Of a stretch of 64,000 nucleotides of DNA, positions 55,740 to 63,961 are shown piece by piece. The position numbers were made by a program, and so were the translations under genes. Below the pieces are notes generated by a model. It ran no database searches and was not told the origin of the DNA. It was given only the letters and a program-made list of their open reading frames with translations. The DNA is from Magnetospirillum sp. ME-1 (GTDB lineage: Bacteria; Pseudomonadota; Alphaproteobacteria; Rhodospirillales; Magnetospirillaceae). Each line of letters begins with the position of its first letter. Positions within the stretch are counted from its first letter, which is position 1. The stretch lies in contig NZ_CP015848.1 in the NCBI RefSeq assembly GCF_002105535.1, forward strand, positions 3,514,926-3,578,925. The letters run 5' to 3'.

Positions 55740-56561
55740 TTATCCCAGGTCGATGGACTCGACCTCGGCTTCCCGGATGATCCAGGGAACGAAGACCTTC
55801 GACACCCGGGCGAAGCGCTCGGGCGCGTCGGTGGCGAGGTAGCGGATGCGCGCCCCGCCGTCCTCGGTCTTCAGGTTTCGCAGGTTCAGCAGGTCGTCGA
55901 GCACCATGGCGGTGGTCGAGGCGGAATCCACCACCGCCACCTCGCGTCCCAGCAGGCGGCGGAACAAGGGCGCCAAGGCGGGGAAGTGGGTGCAGCCCAG
56001 CAGCAGGCAATCGGCGCGATCGGGGCCGGAAAACAGCGGGTCCAGGTAATGCCGGGCGATCTGTTCGGCGATGGGGCCGTCCACCAGCCCTTCCTCGACC
56101 ATGGGGACGAACAGCGGGCAGGGCAACTGCGTCACCTGGGCGTTGGGCCGCGAATGCAGGATGGCGCGGGGATAGGACCCGGCCTGCACGGCGCTTTCCG
56201 TGGCGATGACCACGATGCGTCCGCGGGCCGAGGCGGCCGCCGCGGCCGCCGCGCCCGGTTCCACCACGCCGATCACCGGCAGGCCGGGAAAGGCGGCGCG
56301 CAACGCGTCCAGCGCATGGGCCGACGAGGTGTTGTCGGCCACCAGCAGGGCCTTGATCCCCTGGGCGACCAGCGCCCTGGTGGCTTCCAGGGCGTACGCC
56401 GCCACGGTCTGGGCGCTTTTGGTGCCGTAGGGCAGGCGAGCGGTGTCGCCCAGATAGATCAGCGATTCGCCGGGCAGCCGTTCGCGCACCGCCTTCAGCA
56501 CGGTCAGCCCCCCGACGCCCGAGTCGAAGATGCCGATGGGAAGGGTGGCGCTGTCTGTCAT
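55740..56561 (-). CDS. murI: Glutamate racemase family protein with Asp at first catalytic Cys
   Basis: Cofactor-independent amino acid racemase family protein of 273 aa. It makes D-glutamate for peptidoglycan in its family. The N-terminal IGIFDSGVGGLTVLKAVRER and YLGDTARLPYGTKS are canonical. The second catalytic Cys190 with His192 (LLGCTHFPAL) is present. The first catalytic site, normally CNTAS, reads DNTSS here, so the Cys is Asp76, and the usual GTV loop reads ESAVQAGSY. Racemisation needs two bases, so activity may be altered. Start ATG 56561. A second murI elsewhere is possible. Confidence 0.88.
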   Translation of the reverse strand: MTDSATLPIGIFDSGVGGLTVLKAVRERLPGESLIYLGDTARLPYGTKSAQTVAAYALEATRALVAQGIKALLVADNTSSAHALDALRAAFPGLPVIGVVEPGAAAAAAASARGRIVVIATESAVQAGSYPRAILHSRPNAQVTQLPCPLFVPMVEEGLVDGPIAEQIARHYLDPLFSGPDRADCLLLGCTHFPALAPLFRRLLGREVAVVDSASTTAMVLDDLLNLRNLKTEDGGARIRYLATDAPERFARVSKVFVPWIIREAEVESIDLG

Positions 56562-56707
56562 GATGTCCGGATGTGACTGTCCCTTGATGCATACTTAGCG
56601 GTCCCGCCGCCATCGGGCAAGAGGCGGGGTATTTAGGGACTGGAACGGGGCGTCGCTTCGGCGTACGGTGCCCTCCGATTGACCAGAGTCACATGGGGAA
56701 TCCACGC

Positions 56708-57406
56708 ATGACGCAGGCGCTCGACCGCGAGGTGCTGCTGCAACTGCAATTCGCGCCGCTGTTCACCGGCCTGGCCGAGAAGGACGTGCGCGAACTGCTG
56801 GACGGCGCCGAATTGCTGGTCCTGGGGCACGAGCACCTGCTCTACCGCGAGGGCGAGACGGTCAGCCGATTCTACGTGGTGCTGGACGGCCATGTGGAGC
56901 TGTCGCTGGACGTGGACGGCAAGAAGAGCGTGGTCGAGGTGGCGCGCCGCTCCACCGTGCTGGGCGACGCCGCCATGTTCGGACCGGGGCGCTACATCAT
57001 GACCGCCCGGGTGCTGACCGGGGCGACCCTGCTGGCCATTCCCGCCGGCTCGTTCCGCGCTCGCCTGGAAGAGCGCCTGGACATCACGCTGCACATGCTG
57101 ACCACCATGAGCTTCCGCCTGCGCATGCTGGTCCGCCAGATCGCCGAGCTGAAGTTGAAGACCACCGCCCAGCGCCTGGGCAGTTTCCTGCTGACCATGG
57201 TCGAGGCCGAGGACGGCAAGGCCGAGCTGCGCTTTCCCTACGACAAGAAGCTGGTGGCCGACCAGCTGGGCATGAAGCCGGAAAGCCTGTCGCGCGCGCT
57301 GGGCAAGCTGGGGCGCATCGGGGTCGAATCCCTGCCCGACAATCTGGTGGTGATCGCCGACGTGGCGCGCCTGCGCGAATTCTGCGCCGAAGAAGAAGGC
57401 ATCTGA
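56708..57406 (+). CDS. Crp/Fnr family regulator 1
   Basis: Transcription factor of 232 aa: N-terminal cyclic-nucleotide-binding-fold domain (about 15-130, with GETVSRFYVVLDGHVELSL), a dimer helix, and a C-terminal HTH (KLVADQLGMKPESLSRALGK). The FNR-type N-terminal Cys cluster is missing, so it is not an Fe-S FNR; it fits NnrR/Dnr-like or heme/NO-sensing branches. ATG 56708 is preceded by GGGGAA; ATG 56693 is an alternative. It is 4 bp upstream of a paralogous gene, so the two are co-transcribed, and sits ahead of the DUF2249/hemerythrin operon. Confidence 0.88.
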   Translation: MTQALDREVLLQLQFAPLFTGLAEKDVRELLDGAELLVLGHEHLLYREGETVSRFYVVLDGHVELSLDVDGKKSVVEVARRSTVLGDAAMFGPGRYIMTARVLTGATLLAIPAGSFRARLEERLDITLHMLTTMSFRLRMLVRQIAELKLKTTAQRLGSFLLTMVEAEDGKAELRFPYDKKLVADQLGMKPESLSRALGKLGRIGVESLPDNLVVIADVARLREFCAEEEGI

Positions 57407-57410
57407 CGCC

Positions 57411-58109
57411 ATGGCCCTCAGCCCCGCCGAACTGGAACTCGTCGCCAAGGCTCCCCTGCTGGCCGGCCTGTCGCCCGCCGACCTCGCGCTGCTGATGGAC
57501 GGTGCCCATTCCGCCACGTACCCCGAGACCGAGCTGCTGTTCAGCCAGGGCGACAAGGCCGACCGCTTCTTCGTGCTGCTGGAGGGACGGGTCAACGTCT
57601 TCGCCCTGACCGAGACCGGCGACCAGTCTATCATCGAGGTGTTCGACCCCATCGTCACCTTCGCCGAGGCCGCCATCTTCTCGTCGGGCATCTTCCCGCT
57701 GAACGCCGAGGTGATGGCCGGCTCGAAGCTGGTGCACGTGCCGGCCCCGCTGTTCCTGAAGCGCCTGGCCGACAACCGCTCGCTGGGCCTGTTGCTGCTG
57801 GGCGGCCTGTCCCAGTGGCAGTTCCGCCTGGTTCACGAGATCAGCGAGCTGAAAAGCAAGTCGCCGGGCCAGCGCCTCGCCACCTTCCTGCTGGCGCTGG
57901 CCGCCAAGGCGGGGGCGGATACCGCCGGACGGGTGCGCCTGCCGCTGACCAAGGCGGTGCTGGCCAGCCGTATCGGCATCGCGCCGGAAAGCCTGTCGCG
58001 CGCGCTCAACCGTCTCAAGGCCTATGGCGTCGAGACCCATGGCCGCGAGGTGGAGATCACCGATATCGAGGCCCTGCGCCGCATGGTGCGTGAGGGCGGC
58101 GGGGAATAG
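57411..58109 (+). CDS. Crp/Fnr family regulator 2
   Basis: Paralogue of the preceding gene, 232 aa with the same layout: cNMP-fold domain (GDKADRFFVLLEGRVNVFAL), dimer helix and HTH (AVLASRIGIAPESLSRALNR). The recognition helix shares the PESLSRAL pattern with its neighbour, so the two likely bind similar sites. It lacks an Fe-S Cys cluster. It begins 4 bp after the first gene and precedes the DUF2249 gene by 120 bp. Two adjacent regulators with near-identical recognition helices might heterodimerise or respond to different effectors on shared promoters. Confidence 0.88.
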   Translation: MALSPAELELVAKAPLLAGLSPADLALLMDGAHSATYPETELLFSQGDKADRFFVLLEGRVNVFALTETGDQSIIEVFDPIVTFAEAAIFSSGIFPLNAEVMAGSKLVHVPAPLFLKRLADNRSLGLLLLGGLSQWQFRLVHEISELKSKSPGQRLATFLLALAAKAGADTAGRVRLPLTKAVLASRIGIAPESLSRALNRLKAYGVETHGREVEITDIEALRRMVREGGGE

Positions 58110-58229
58110 CCGCGCGGCCCCGGCTGCGCAGACTGCATCCAATCGGCACAGAAAGTCACAGCTTAACAAACGTCAAGGCGGCGCTTTGGCCATGGGGGCA
58201 GCCTTGCATCACCTTTGCGGAAGGTGTTC

Positions 58230-58814
58230 ATGATGGCCGGTGACGTGGCGAGTGCGGGTATCAACGAGGCTGGCGGGCCGCCGGAATGGCTGTCCCTGGC
58301 GCTCGACGCCGCGCCGCTGGACGTCCGCCCGCTGCTGGCCCAGGGCGTCGATCCCTTCGCCACCGTCATGGAGGCGGCCGCGTCCATCGAGTTCGGCGGC
58401 TCCCTGGTGGTGGACGCTCCCTTCAATCCCTCGCCTCTGCGGCGCATTCTGGCCGGGCGGGGCTTCTCGTCCTATGGCCGCAAGCTGAACGAGGGGCATT
58501 GGCGGGTGTTCTTCCACCTGGACGGCGGCGCCGACTGGGAAAGCGGCGCCGAGGTCAGCGTCGGGCCCGAAGGCGCCATGAGCTGGCGGGAAGAGGACGG
58601 CCTGCACATCGACGTGCGCAAGCTCAGCCCCCCCAATCCCATGCTGGCCATCCTGCGGCTGGTGGAAAACGTCGGGCCGGACGAGACGGTGGTCGTGCAT
58701 CACGAGCGCGAACCCCACTTTCTGGCGCCGGAGCTGGCCGAGCGCGGCTGGCGCATCGCCCGGGTATCGTCCGAGGTGGTCAATGTCAGGCTGTGGCTGG
58801 AGCGGATGAACTGA
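58230..58814 (+). CDS. DUF2249 double-domain protein
   Basis: Soluble protein of 194 aa with two TusA-like DUF2249 modules: residues about 22-100 (SLALDAAPLDVRPLLAQGVD) and about 125-194 (LHIDVRKLSPPNPMLAILRL). DUF2249 proteins cluster with hemerythrins, NnrS and Crp/Fnr regulators in denitrifiers; function not settled. ATG 58230 follows GGAAGG by six bases. Its stop overlaps the next gene by one base (TGATG), so the products are coupled. It probably belongs to a nitric-oxide or low-oxygen response operon. Confidence 0.85.
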   Translation: MMAGDVASAGINEAGGPPEWLSLALDAAPLDVRPLLAQGVDPFATVMEAAASIEFGGSLVVDAPFNPSPLRRILAGRGFSSYGRKLNEGHWRVFFHLDGGADWESGAEVSVGPEGAMSWREEDGLHIDVRKLSPPNPMLAILRLVENVGPDETVVVHHEREPHFLAPELAERGWRIARVSSEVVNVRLWLERMN

Positions 58815-60109
58815 TGTTTCCGGGCAGCTTCATGATGGGGGCGAAGGATCGCCTCCTGCCTCCGTCCGTCCCCTATCGTTTTTTCGTGGCGGCCGTGGCC
58901 TTCCATCTGCTGGCCTGGGTGCTGCTGCTGGTGGGCAATGACGGCGTGCTGGGCTTCGTCGGCGGCCAGGGCATGGTTCTGGCCGCCCTTCACCTGATCA
59001 CGCTGGGCACCCTGGCCATGACCGCCATGGGCGCCGCCATCCAGCTGCTGCCGGTGGCCACCCGCCGTCCGCTGGGGCCCATCTGGGCCATCAAGCTGAT
59101 GTTCATCCTTTACGCCCCCGGCGTGGCGCTGTTCGCCGCCGGGCTGGCCCATTCCTTCGCCTGGGCCCAGCATGCCGGCGCCACCCTGTCCGTCGCCGGG
59201 CTGGCTATCTTCGCCACTCTGGTGGGGACCAACCTGCGCAAGGTCGACGACCTGCCGGGCGTCACCCGCCACGCCTGGCTGGCGGTGGCGTCGCTGATCG
59301 GCCTGGCCGTTCTGGGGCTGCTGCTGGTCATCGACTTCACCAAGGGATTCCTGCCCGACCACATGGCCGCCGCCGCCGCCCACGCGGCGCTGGCCGGCTA
59401 CGGCTTCATGGGCATGCTGGCGCTGGGCTTCTCCTATGTGCTGATCCCCATGTTCGTGCTGGGCTCGGCCGTGCCCGATTCGGTGGGCAAGCGGACGGCT
59501 CTGCTGTCGGGGCTGGGCCTGGCGCTGGGCGCCGGCGGGGCACTGGCCGGAATCGGTCCGGTTGCGGCGCTGGGCATCATTCTGGGGCTGGCGGCGTCGG
59601 TGATCTATCTGCGTGGCATGCTGGCCAGCCTCAAGACCCGCATGAAGAAGCGTCTGGAGCCGTTCTTCCGCATGGTGTGGATCGCCTGGGCCCTGCTGCC
59701 CGTCAGCCTGCTGGCCGCCCTGGCCCCGGCCCTGGGCGCGCCGCTCGACCCCTGGGCCGGGCTGTGGGGATTTCTGCTGGTGTTCGGCTGGCTCTTGTCC
59801 TTCGTCACGGCGATCCTGCAGCGGATCATGCCATTCCTGGCCTCCATGCATTCCTCGGCCTTAGGCGGCAAGCCGGCGCTGCTGTCGCACCTTAGCCCCA
59901 AACTGCCGGTGGACATTCATCTGGGCTGCCACGCGGCCGCCCTGGTCCTGGTTTCCGTCGCCATCGCCGGCGGCTGGGTCTGGCCCATGCGGCTGGGCCT
60001 GCTCGCCGGCCTGATCGGCGCCATCGCCTTCGGCGTCTACACCATCGAGGTGTTGCGCCGGTACCGTTCCCACATGGCCGCCGCCGCCGCGGCCAACCAA
60101 CAAGGATGA
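58814..60109 (+). CDS. NnrS-like / heme-copper-oxidase-like polytopic membrane protein
   Basis: Inner-membrane protein of 431 aa with about twelve TM helices. Conserved His residues lie in HLITLGTLAMTAMGAAIQLL and HAALAGYGFMGMLALGFSYV, patterns found in NnrS and in subunit-I-like proteins that may bind heme. The N-terminus is MFPGSFMMGAKDRLLPP. It starts at ATG 58814, sharing one base with the DUF2249 stop, and is followed 7 bp later by a hemerythrin gene. NnrS in other bacteria protects against nitric oxide; a similar role is inferred from the neighbours. Metal or heme binding is not proven by sequence alone. Confidence 0.8.
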   Translation: MFPGSFMMGAKDRLLPPSVPYRFFVAAVAFHLLAWVLLLVGNDGVLGFVGGQGMVLAALHLITLGTLAMTAMGAAIQLLPVATRRPLGPIWAIKLMFILYAPGVALFAAGLAHSFAWAQHAGATLSVAGLAIFATLVGTNLRKVDDLPGVTRHAWLAVASLIGLAVLGLLLVIDFTKGFLPDHMAAAAAHAALAGYGFMGMLALGFSYVLIPMFVLGSAVPDSVGKRTALLSGLGLALGAGGALAGIGPVAALGIILGLAASVIYLRGMLASLKTRMKKRLEPFFRMVWIAWALLPVSLLAALAPALGAPLDPWAGLWGFLLVFGWLLSFVTAILQRIMPFLASMHSSALGGKPALLSHLSPKLPVDIHLGCHAAALVLVSVAIAGGWVWPMRLGLLAGLIGAIAFGVYTIEVLRRYRSHMAAAAAANQQG

Positions 60110-60116
60110 GCGTTTC

Positions 60117-60608
60117 ATGAATACCCAGACCGGCGCCCTGCTGCATCAGGCCCACATGACCACCATCGAGGCGTTGCAGTCGCTGGACGAGTTGCTCGGC
60201 TCCAACAAGAAGGCGCCGGCCAAGGACGACCTGCTGGCCCGCAAGCTCAAGCAGCTGGCCCGTATTCTCAAGTCCGAGGTGGAAAGCCATTTCGGCTTCG
60301 AGGAGAACCACCTGTTCAAGGTGTTCGTCGAGCAGGGCGAGACCGGCATCGTCACCATGCTGACCCACGAGCACCGCTCGATCCTGCCGCTGGCGCTGCA
60401 GGTGGCCGATCTGGCCGTCGCCGCCGCCGAGGCCGGCTTCACCGATGCCACCTGGACCGAGTTCAAGGATGCCGGCGCCGAACTGGTCGAACGCGAGATC
60501 TTCCACATCCAGAAGGAAGAGATGGGCCTGCTGTCGGCCATCTCCGCCCTGGTCGATCCCGAGACCGACGAGGAACTGGCCGACATCTACCGCCGCGAAG
60601 TGGGCTGA
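60117..60608 (+). CDS. Hemerythrin HHE-domain protein
   Basis: Soluble helical protein of 163 aa with the HHE cation-binding domain. Likely iron ligands are His13 (QAHMTT), His58 and Glu62/63 (ESHFGFEENH), the THEHRSI pair, and the His/Glu of FHIQKEEMGLL, so a di-iron site is plausible. Such proteins bind O2 or NO or repair Fe-S clusters. It is the last gene of the DUF2249/NnrS-like operon and starts at ATG 60117. A family A repeat and a strong bidirectional terminator follow. Confidence 0.88.
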   Translation: MNTQTGALLHQAHMTTIEALQSLDELLGSNKKAPAKDDLLARKLKQLARILKSEVESHFGFEENHLFKVFVEQGETGIVTMLTHEHRSILPLALQVADLAVAAAEAGFTDATWTEFKDAGAELVEREIFHIQKEEMGLLSAISALVDPETDEELADIYRREVG

Positions 60609-60632
60609 GATCGGCGGATTTCCGGTTTGACC

Positions 60633-60738
60633 TGTCATCCCGACGACCATCGGGAGGAGGGATCTCGTTCTGATCCGGCTTTTCCGGGACGGACGCGCCG
60701 TTCCAGGCGGAGATCCCTCGGCTTCGCTCGGGATGACA
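60633..60738. repeat. Dispersed palindromic repeat, family A copy 6
   Basis: Element of 106 bp, TGTCATCCCGACG to GCTCGGGATGACA. The left end is the CCATCGGGAGGAGGG type and the right is the GGCTTCGCTC type. It sits between the hemerythrin gene and a terminator. Confidence 0.85.
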
Positions 60739-60747
60739 TCGGCATTG

Positions 60748-60785
60748 AAAAAGGCCCCCCGGTCGCCGACCGGGGGGCCTTTTTT
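60748..60785. terminator. Strong bidirectional Rho-independent terminator
   Basis: 12-bp perfect stem GGCCCCCCGGTC / GACCGGGGGGCC with a GCC loop, flanked by A5 on the left and T6 on the right. It ends both the hemerythrin operon (plus) and the acidic protein gene (minus). Confidence 0.95.
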
Positions 60786-60798
60786 CCGTGAGAGGACC

Positions 60799-61140
60799 TT
60801 ACTCCGCCTCGATGCCGGCGGCGGGCAGCACGGTGACGCCGGTGCCGTCCTCGTCCTCGATCAGGACGATGTCGCCTTCGATGCGGTCACCGTCCTCGAC
60901 CAGATTGTTGAAGTAGTGCCACAGGAACGACACGGCGATGGTCTGGTCGATCTCGTCGTCCTCGTCCATCTCGTCTTCGTCCATGGCCGAGATGTCGCGC
61001 AGGATTTCCAGCGAATCCTCGAACATCTCGTTCACGTCGGGCTTGTCCTCGAGCACGTTCTTGATGATGTAGTCGTGCTCGGTATCTTCCAGCTCGTACT
61101 TCCACTGGGCATTGCCCGACTTGTAGTAAACGGTGATCAT
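60799..61140 (-). CDS. Highly acidic conserved hypothetical protein, 113 aa
   Basis: Soluble protein beginning MITVYYKSGNAQWKYELEDT with a very acidic middle (SAMDEDEMDEDDEIDQTIA) and predicted isoelectric point well below neutral. There are no Cys, signal peptide or membrane helices. I do not recognise a family. ATG 61140 is chosen because it is preceded by GGAG and the longer upstream frame is basic and unlike the rest. It stands alone, divergent from purU across 130 bp, and its end abuts a shared terminator. The acidic run could bind metal or mimic nucleic acid. Confidence 0.72.
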   Translation of the reverse strand: MITVYYKSGNAQWKYELEDTEHDYIIKNVLEDKPDVNEMFEDSLEILRDISAMDEDEMDEDDEIDQTIAVSFLWHYFNNLVEDGDRIEGDIVLIEDEDGTGVTVLPAAGIEAE

Positions 61141-61270
61141 CGAGCCTGCTCCGTGGGCGAAAGTCTTGTTCCGGACCTTCGGGCATTTGCGGAGAAAAGG
61201 CAAGGGCGGGATTGCCCATCGGGGCCGGGTCGGCTAAACCCATTGCTCTGTTTGAACGAGGAATCTGCTC

Positions 61271-62131
61271 ATGGCCGAAAAGCCCGCCTGGGTCCTGACC
61301 ATCACCTGTCCCGACACGGTTGGAATCGTCGCGGCGGTATCGGGTTTTCTCAGCACGCATGATTGCTTCATCACCGAGGCGGCCCAGTTCGGCGACCCGC
61401 TGTCGTCGCGGTTCTTCATGCGCATCGTGTTCGGCGCCGGGGCCATGACCCCGCCCATCCCTGAGCTGGAGAAGCTGTTCACCGAGGTGGCCGCCCGGTT
61501 CCAGATGATCTGGAAGCTGCACGACGCCACCCGCAAGGCCCGGGTGGTGATCCTGGTGTCCAAGTTCGGCCACTGCCTGAACGATCTCTTGCACCGCTAC
61601 CACACCGGCTCGCTGCCCATCGAGATTCCGGCGGTGATCTCCAACCACCAGGACATGCGCTCCATCGTCGAGTGGCACGGCATTCCCTATCACTACATGG
61701 CGGTGGACAAGCACGACAAGGCCGCCCAGGAAGCCCGCGTGATGGAGGTGATCGAGCGTGCCGACGCCGAGCTGGTGGTGCTGGCCCGCTACATGCAAAT
61801 CCTGTCTTCCGACATGTGCACCCGGCTGCAGGGCAAGGCCATCAACATCCACCACTCGTTCCTGCCCAGCTTCAAGGGGGCCAAGCCCTATCATCAGGCC
61901 CATTCCCGGGGCGTGAAGATCATCGGCGCCACCGCCCATTACGTCACCCCCGACCTGGACGAGGGCCCGATCATCGAGCAGGGCGTCGAACGCGTCGACC
62001 ATACCCACACCCCCGACGATCTGGTGGCCATCGGCCGCGACATCGAGAACGTGGTGCTGGCCCGCGCGGTGCGCTGGCACACCGAGCACCGGGTGCTGCT
62101 CAACGGCTCGAAGACGGTGGTGTTCCGGTAA
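61271..62131 (+). CDS. purU: Formyltetrahydrofolate deformylase
   Basis: Enzyme of 286 aa that hydrolyses 10-formyl-THF to formate and THF, balancing one-carbon pools and feeding purine synthesis. An N-terminal ACT domain (WVLTITCPDTVGIVAAVSGF) precedes the formyltransferase fold. That fold carries NHQDMRSIVEWHGIPYHYMA, LARYMQILSSDMC, the HHSFLPSFKGAKPYHQA loop with the catalytic His, and TPDLDEGPIIEQ with the catalytic Asp. It starts at ATG 61271 with GAGGAA upstream. It is convergent with the FecR-domain gene 3 bp downstream. Family call is very secure. Confidence 0.95.
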   Translation: MAEKPAWVLTITCPDTVGIVAAVSGFLSTHDCFITEAAQFGDPLSSRFFMRIVFGAGAMTPPIPELEKLFTEVAARFQMIWKLHDATRKARVVILVSKFGHCLNDLLHRYHTGSLPIEIPAVISNHQDMRSIVEWHGIPYHYMAVDKHDKAAQEARVMEVIERADAELVVLARYMQILSSDMCTRLQGKAINIHHSFLPSFKGAKPYHQAHSRGVKIIGATAHYVTPDLDEGPIIEQGVERVDHTHTPDDLVAIGRDIENVVLARAVRWHTEHRVLLNGSKTVVFR

Positions 62132-62134
62132 GGC

Positions 62135-62761
62135 TTAATTACCGAAGCTGACCGTGGCGAAGGCGCGGCTGATCCGGTCCTCGCCCCAGAAGGACGGCGG
62201 GCGCGGCGCCTGGCCGGGGCCGCCCACCGAGGTGCCGGCGCCGGGTGTGTCCAGGTCCACGGTGCCGGCGGCGGAGCTGACCACCACGCGGCCTTCGAGC
62301 AGCAGTACGCTGAGCGGCGCATCCAGCGGCCCGCCCCAGAATCGGGTGCCGCGCACCCCCACCGAGGCCAGGGGCGTCTTCACCGTCAGGGGATGGTCGG
62401 GCAGCTTGCCCACCGCGCCGGTCGCGAGCAGAAACGAGCCCTCGGACAGGGCCAGTTCCGCCTTGCCCGCCTTGCGGTCCGGCGCCCAGTCATAGGCCGC
62501 CAGGGTCATCTCGGCGCCGTCGCTCAAAGTCAGTTCCATGCCGTCGCTGAACTGGACCAGCAGGCGCGAGCCGGGGCCGGTGCGCAGGGTCTCGCCCGAC
62601 CGCACCGGGTCGCCGACCGCCAGGGGGCGGCTGGCGGCGCCGTCGCGGGCCTGGGCGGCGCCCTGCAGGCGGATCACCTTGGCGGCATCCTCGGCGCGGC
62701 CTTCACCGGCCAGCAGGCCCAGGCCCAGCAACAGGGCAAGCAGGATGCGCGGAACGGCCAT
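62135..62761 (-). CDS. Secreted FecR-domain protein
   Basis: Protein of 208 aa with a signal peptide (LLALLLGLGLLAGEGRA) and a FecR-type beta-rich domain: GDPVRSGETLRTGPGSRLLV, FSDGMELTLSDGAEMTL and VKTPLASVGVRGTRFW. This stand-alone periplasmic form is not the TonB-linked sigma regulator FecR, as there is no cytoplasmic or TM part. Role unknown; such proteins often bind extracellular polymers or form surface structures. It starts at ATG 62761. It is divergent from the DUF423 gene across 78 bp and convergent with purU. Confidence 0.87.
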   Translation of the reverse strand: MAVPRILLALLLGLGLLAGEGRAEDAAKVIRLQGAAQARDGAASRPLAVGDPVRSGETLRTGPGSRLLVQFSDGMELTLSDGAEMTLAAYDWAPDRKAGKAELALSEGSFLLATGAVGKLPDHPLTVKTPLASVGVRGTRFWGGPLDAPLSVLLLEGRVVVSSAAGTVDLDTPGAGTSVGGPGQAPRPPSFWGEDRISRAFATVSFGN

Positions 62762-62839
62762 TCCAATATCCCCCCGTGGCGGTCAAACGTGGTTCTATAT
62801 TTCGTGCGGCGGAGCGGACGGATCAAGGAGGCGAGACGC

Positions 62840-63208
62840 ATGCGTATCTGGTTGGTGCTGGCCGGGCTGAACGGAGCCATGGCCGTGGGGTTCGCGGCCT
62901 GGGGCTCCCATGGGCTGGAGGGCGATTCCGCCCGCTGGGTGGGGCTGGCCAGCCAGTTCCAGCTACTGCACGCCGCCGCCCTGCTGGGGCTGGCGCGGTT
63001 CTGCGCCGAAGGGCGCCGCCTGTTCCGGCCCGCCGCTTTCCTGATGGTCGCCGGCATCGTCTTGTTCTCCGGCTCGCTCTATGCGAAGGCCCTGGGCGTG
63101 GCCTTGCCGGTGCCCATGCTTACACCCCTGGGAGGCATCACTTTCATCGTGTCGTGGCTGCTGCTGATCCCGGCGGGCTGGTTAGCCGGCGATCATGCTC
63201 GGGTTTGA
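62840..63208 (+). CDS. DUF423 membrane protein (YgdD-like)
   Basis: Small inner-membrane protein of 122 aa with four hydrophobic helices. Family features are the opening GLNGAMAVGFAAWGSHGLEG, the LHAAALLGLARF segment and the closing LTPLGGITFIVSWLLLI. It has the usual DUF423 length; the family has no established function. ATG 62840 is backed by a strong AAGGAGGCG ribosome site. It precedes the divK-like gene by 88 bp and is divergent from the FecR-domain gene, so it may have its own promoter in that 78-bp gap. Confidence 0.92.
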   Translation: MRIWLVLAGLNGAMAVGFAAWGSHGLEGDSARWVGLASQFQLLHAAALLGLARFCAEGRRLFRPAAFLMVAGIVLFSGSLYAKALGVALPVPMLTPLGGITFIVSWLLLIPAGWLAGDHARV

Positions 63209-63296
63209 CTTGGGCCCGGGAATTGCCCATGATGCCAGGAAGCGGGCAGCCTGCGCCATCGGGGGCATATCGGGCTGAGTGGGAAACGGGTAGGTC

Positions 63297-63662
63297 ATGG
63301 CCAAGTCAGTGCTGATCGTCGAAGATAACGACTTGAATATGAAGTTGTTCAACGATTTGCTGCAGGCAAACGGCTACGAGACCATCCAGACCAAGGATGG
63401 CCGCGAGGCCATGGATATCGCCCGCAAGCATCATCCCGACCTGATCCTGATGGACATTCAGCTGCCCGAGATTTCCGGTCTGGAAATCACCAAGATGCTG
63501 AAGAACGACGCCGAGCTGAAGGCCATTCCGGTGATCGCCGTCACCGCCTTCGCCATGAAGGGCGACGAGGAAAAGATCCGCGAGGGCGGCTGCGAGGGCT
63601 ATATCGCCAAGCCCATCTCGGTGGCCAATTTCCTGCAGACCGTGGCGCGCTTCCTGGAATAG
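63297..63662 (+). CDS. divK: Single-domain response regulator, DivK
   Basis: Stand-alone receiver domain of 121 aa. The acidic pair lies in [12 protein letters not shown], the phospho-acceptor Asp in [15 protein letters not shown], the Thr in [13 protein letters not shown] and the Lys in [12 protein letters not shown], so all receiver residues are intact. Sequence and length match DivK, which in alphaproteobacteria relays PleC/DivJ signals to control cell division and polarity through DivL/CckA. PleD often follows divK, but here a repeat and structured spacer come next. It starts at ATG 63297, with GGGTAGG upstream. Confidence 0.93.
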   Translation: MAKSVLIVEDNDLNMKLFNDLLQANGYETIQTKDGREAMDIARKHHPDLILMDIQLPEISGLEITKMLKNDAELKAIPVIAVTAFAMKGDEEKIREGGCEGYIAKPISVANFLQTVARFLE

Positions 63663-63693
63663 GGCGCGTCTATTTTCGGAACACGGCAGAACC

Positions 63694-63799
63694 TGTCATC
63701 CCGACGACCACCGGGAGGAGGGATCTCGTCCTGGCGCGATGTTGCCGGTTCGGCTCCGCCATGCCAGGAGGGGATCCCTCGCATACGCTCGGGATGACA
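63694..63799. repeat. Dispersed palindromic repeat, family A copy 7
   Basis: Element of 106 bp, TGTCATCCCGACG to GCTCGGGATGACA. The left end is the CCACCGGGAGGAGGG type and the right is the GCATACGCTC type, the same combination as copy 6. It begins 31 bp after divK. Confidence 0.85.
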
Positions 63800-63914
63800 T
63801 ATTCCTTAGAGCATCGAGCCTCAAATATGAGGCGCGGTGCTCCTGCGCCCATTGAGGGCGCGGCCAAGCGCGTGGAGGCGCGCGCTAAGGCAGAGGGTCA
63901 ACGAATAAACTGAG

Positions 63915-63947
63915 AGAGCGTGATGCACATTTTGGGCATCACGCTCT
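63915..63947. other. 12-bp perfect stem-loop
   Basis: AGAGCGTGATGC / GCATCACGCTCT with a 9-base loop. It has no T-run after it, so it may be an RNA structure element, operator or part of an unlabelled small RNA. Confidence 0.5.
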
Positions 63948-63961
63948 GGCGGACAAACGAA

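Noticed and set aside
63670-63867. Short minus-strand frame across the last repeat
   Set aside because: Translation of a family A repeat; similar pseudo-peptides arise at every copy.
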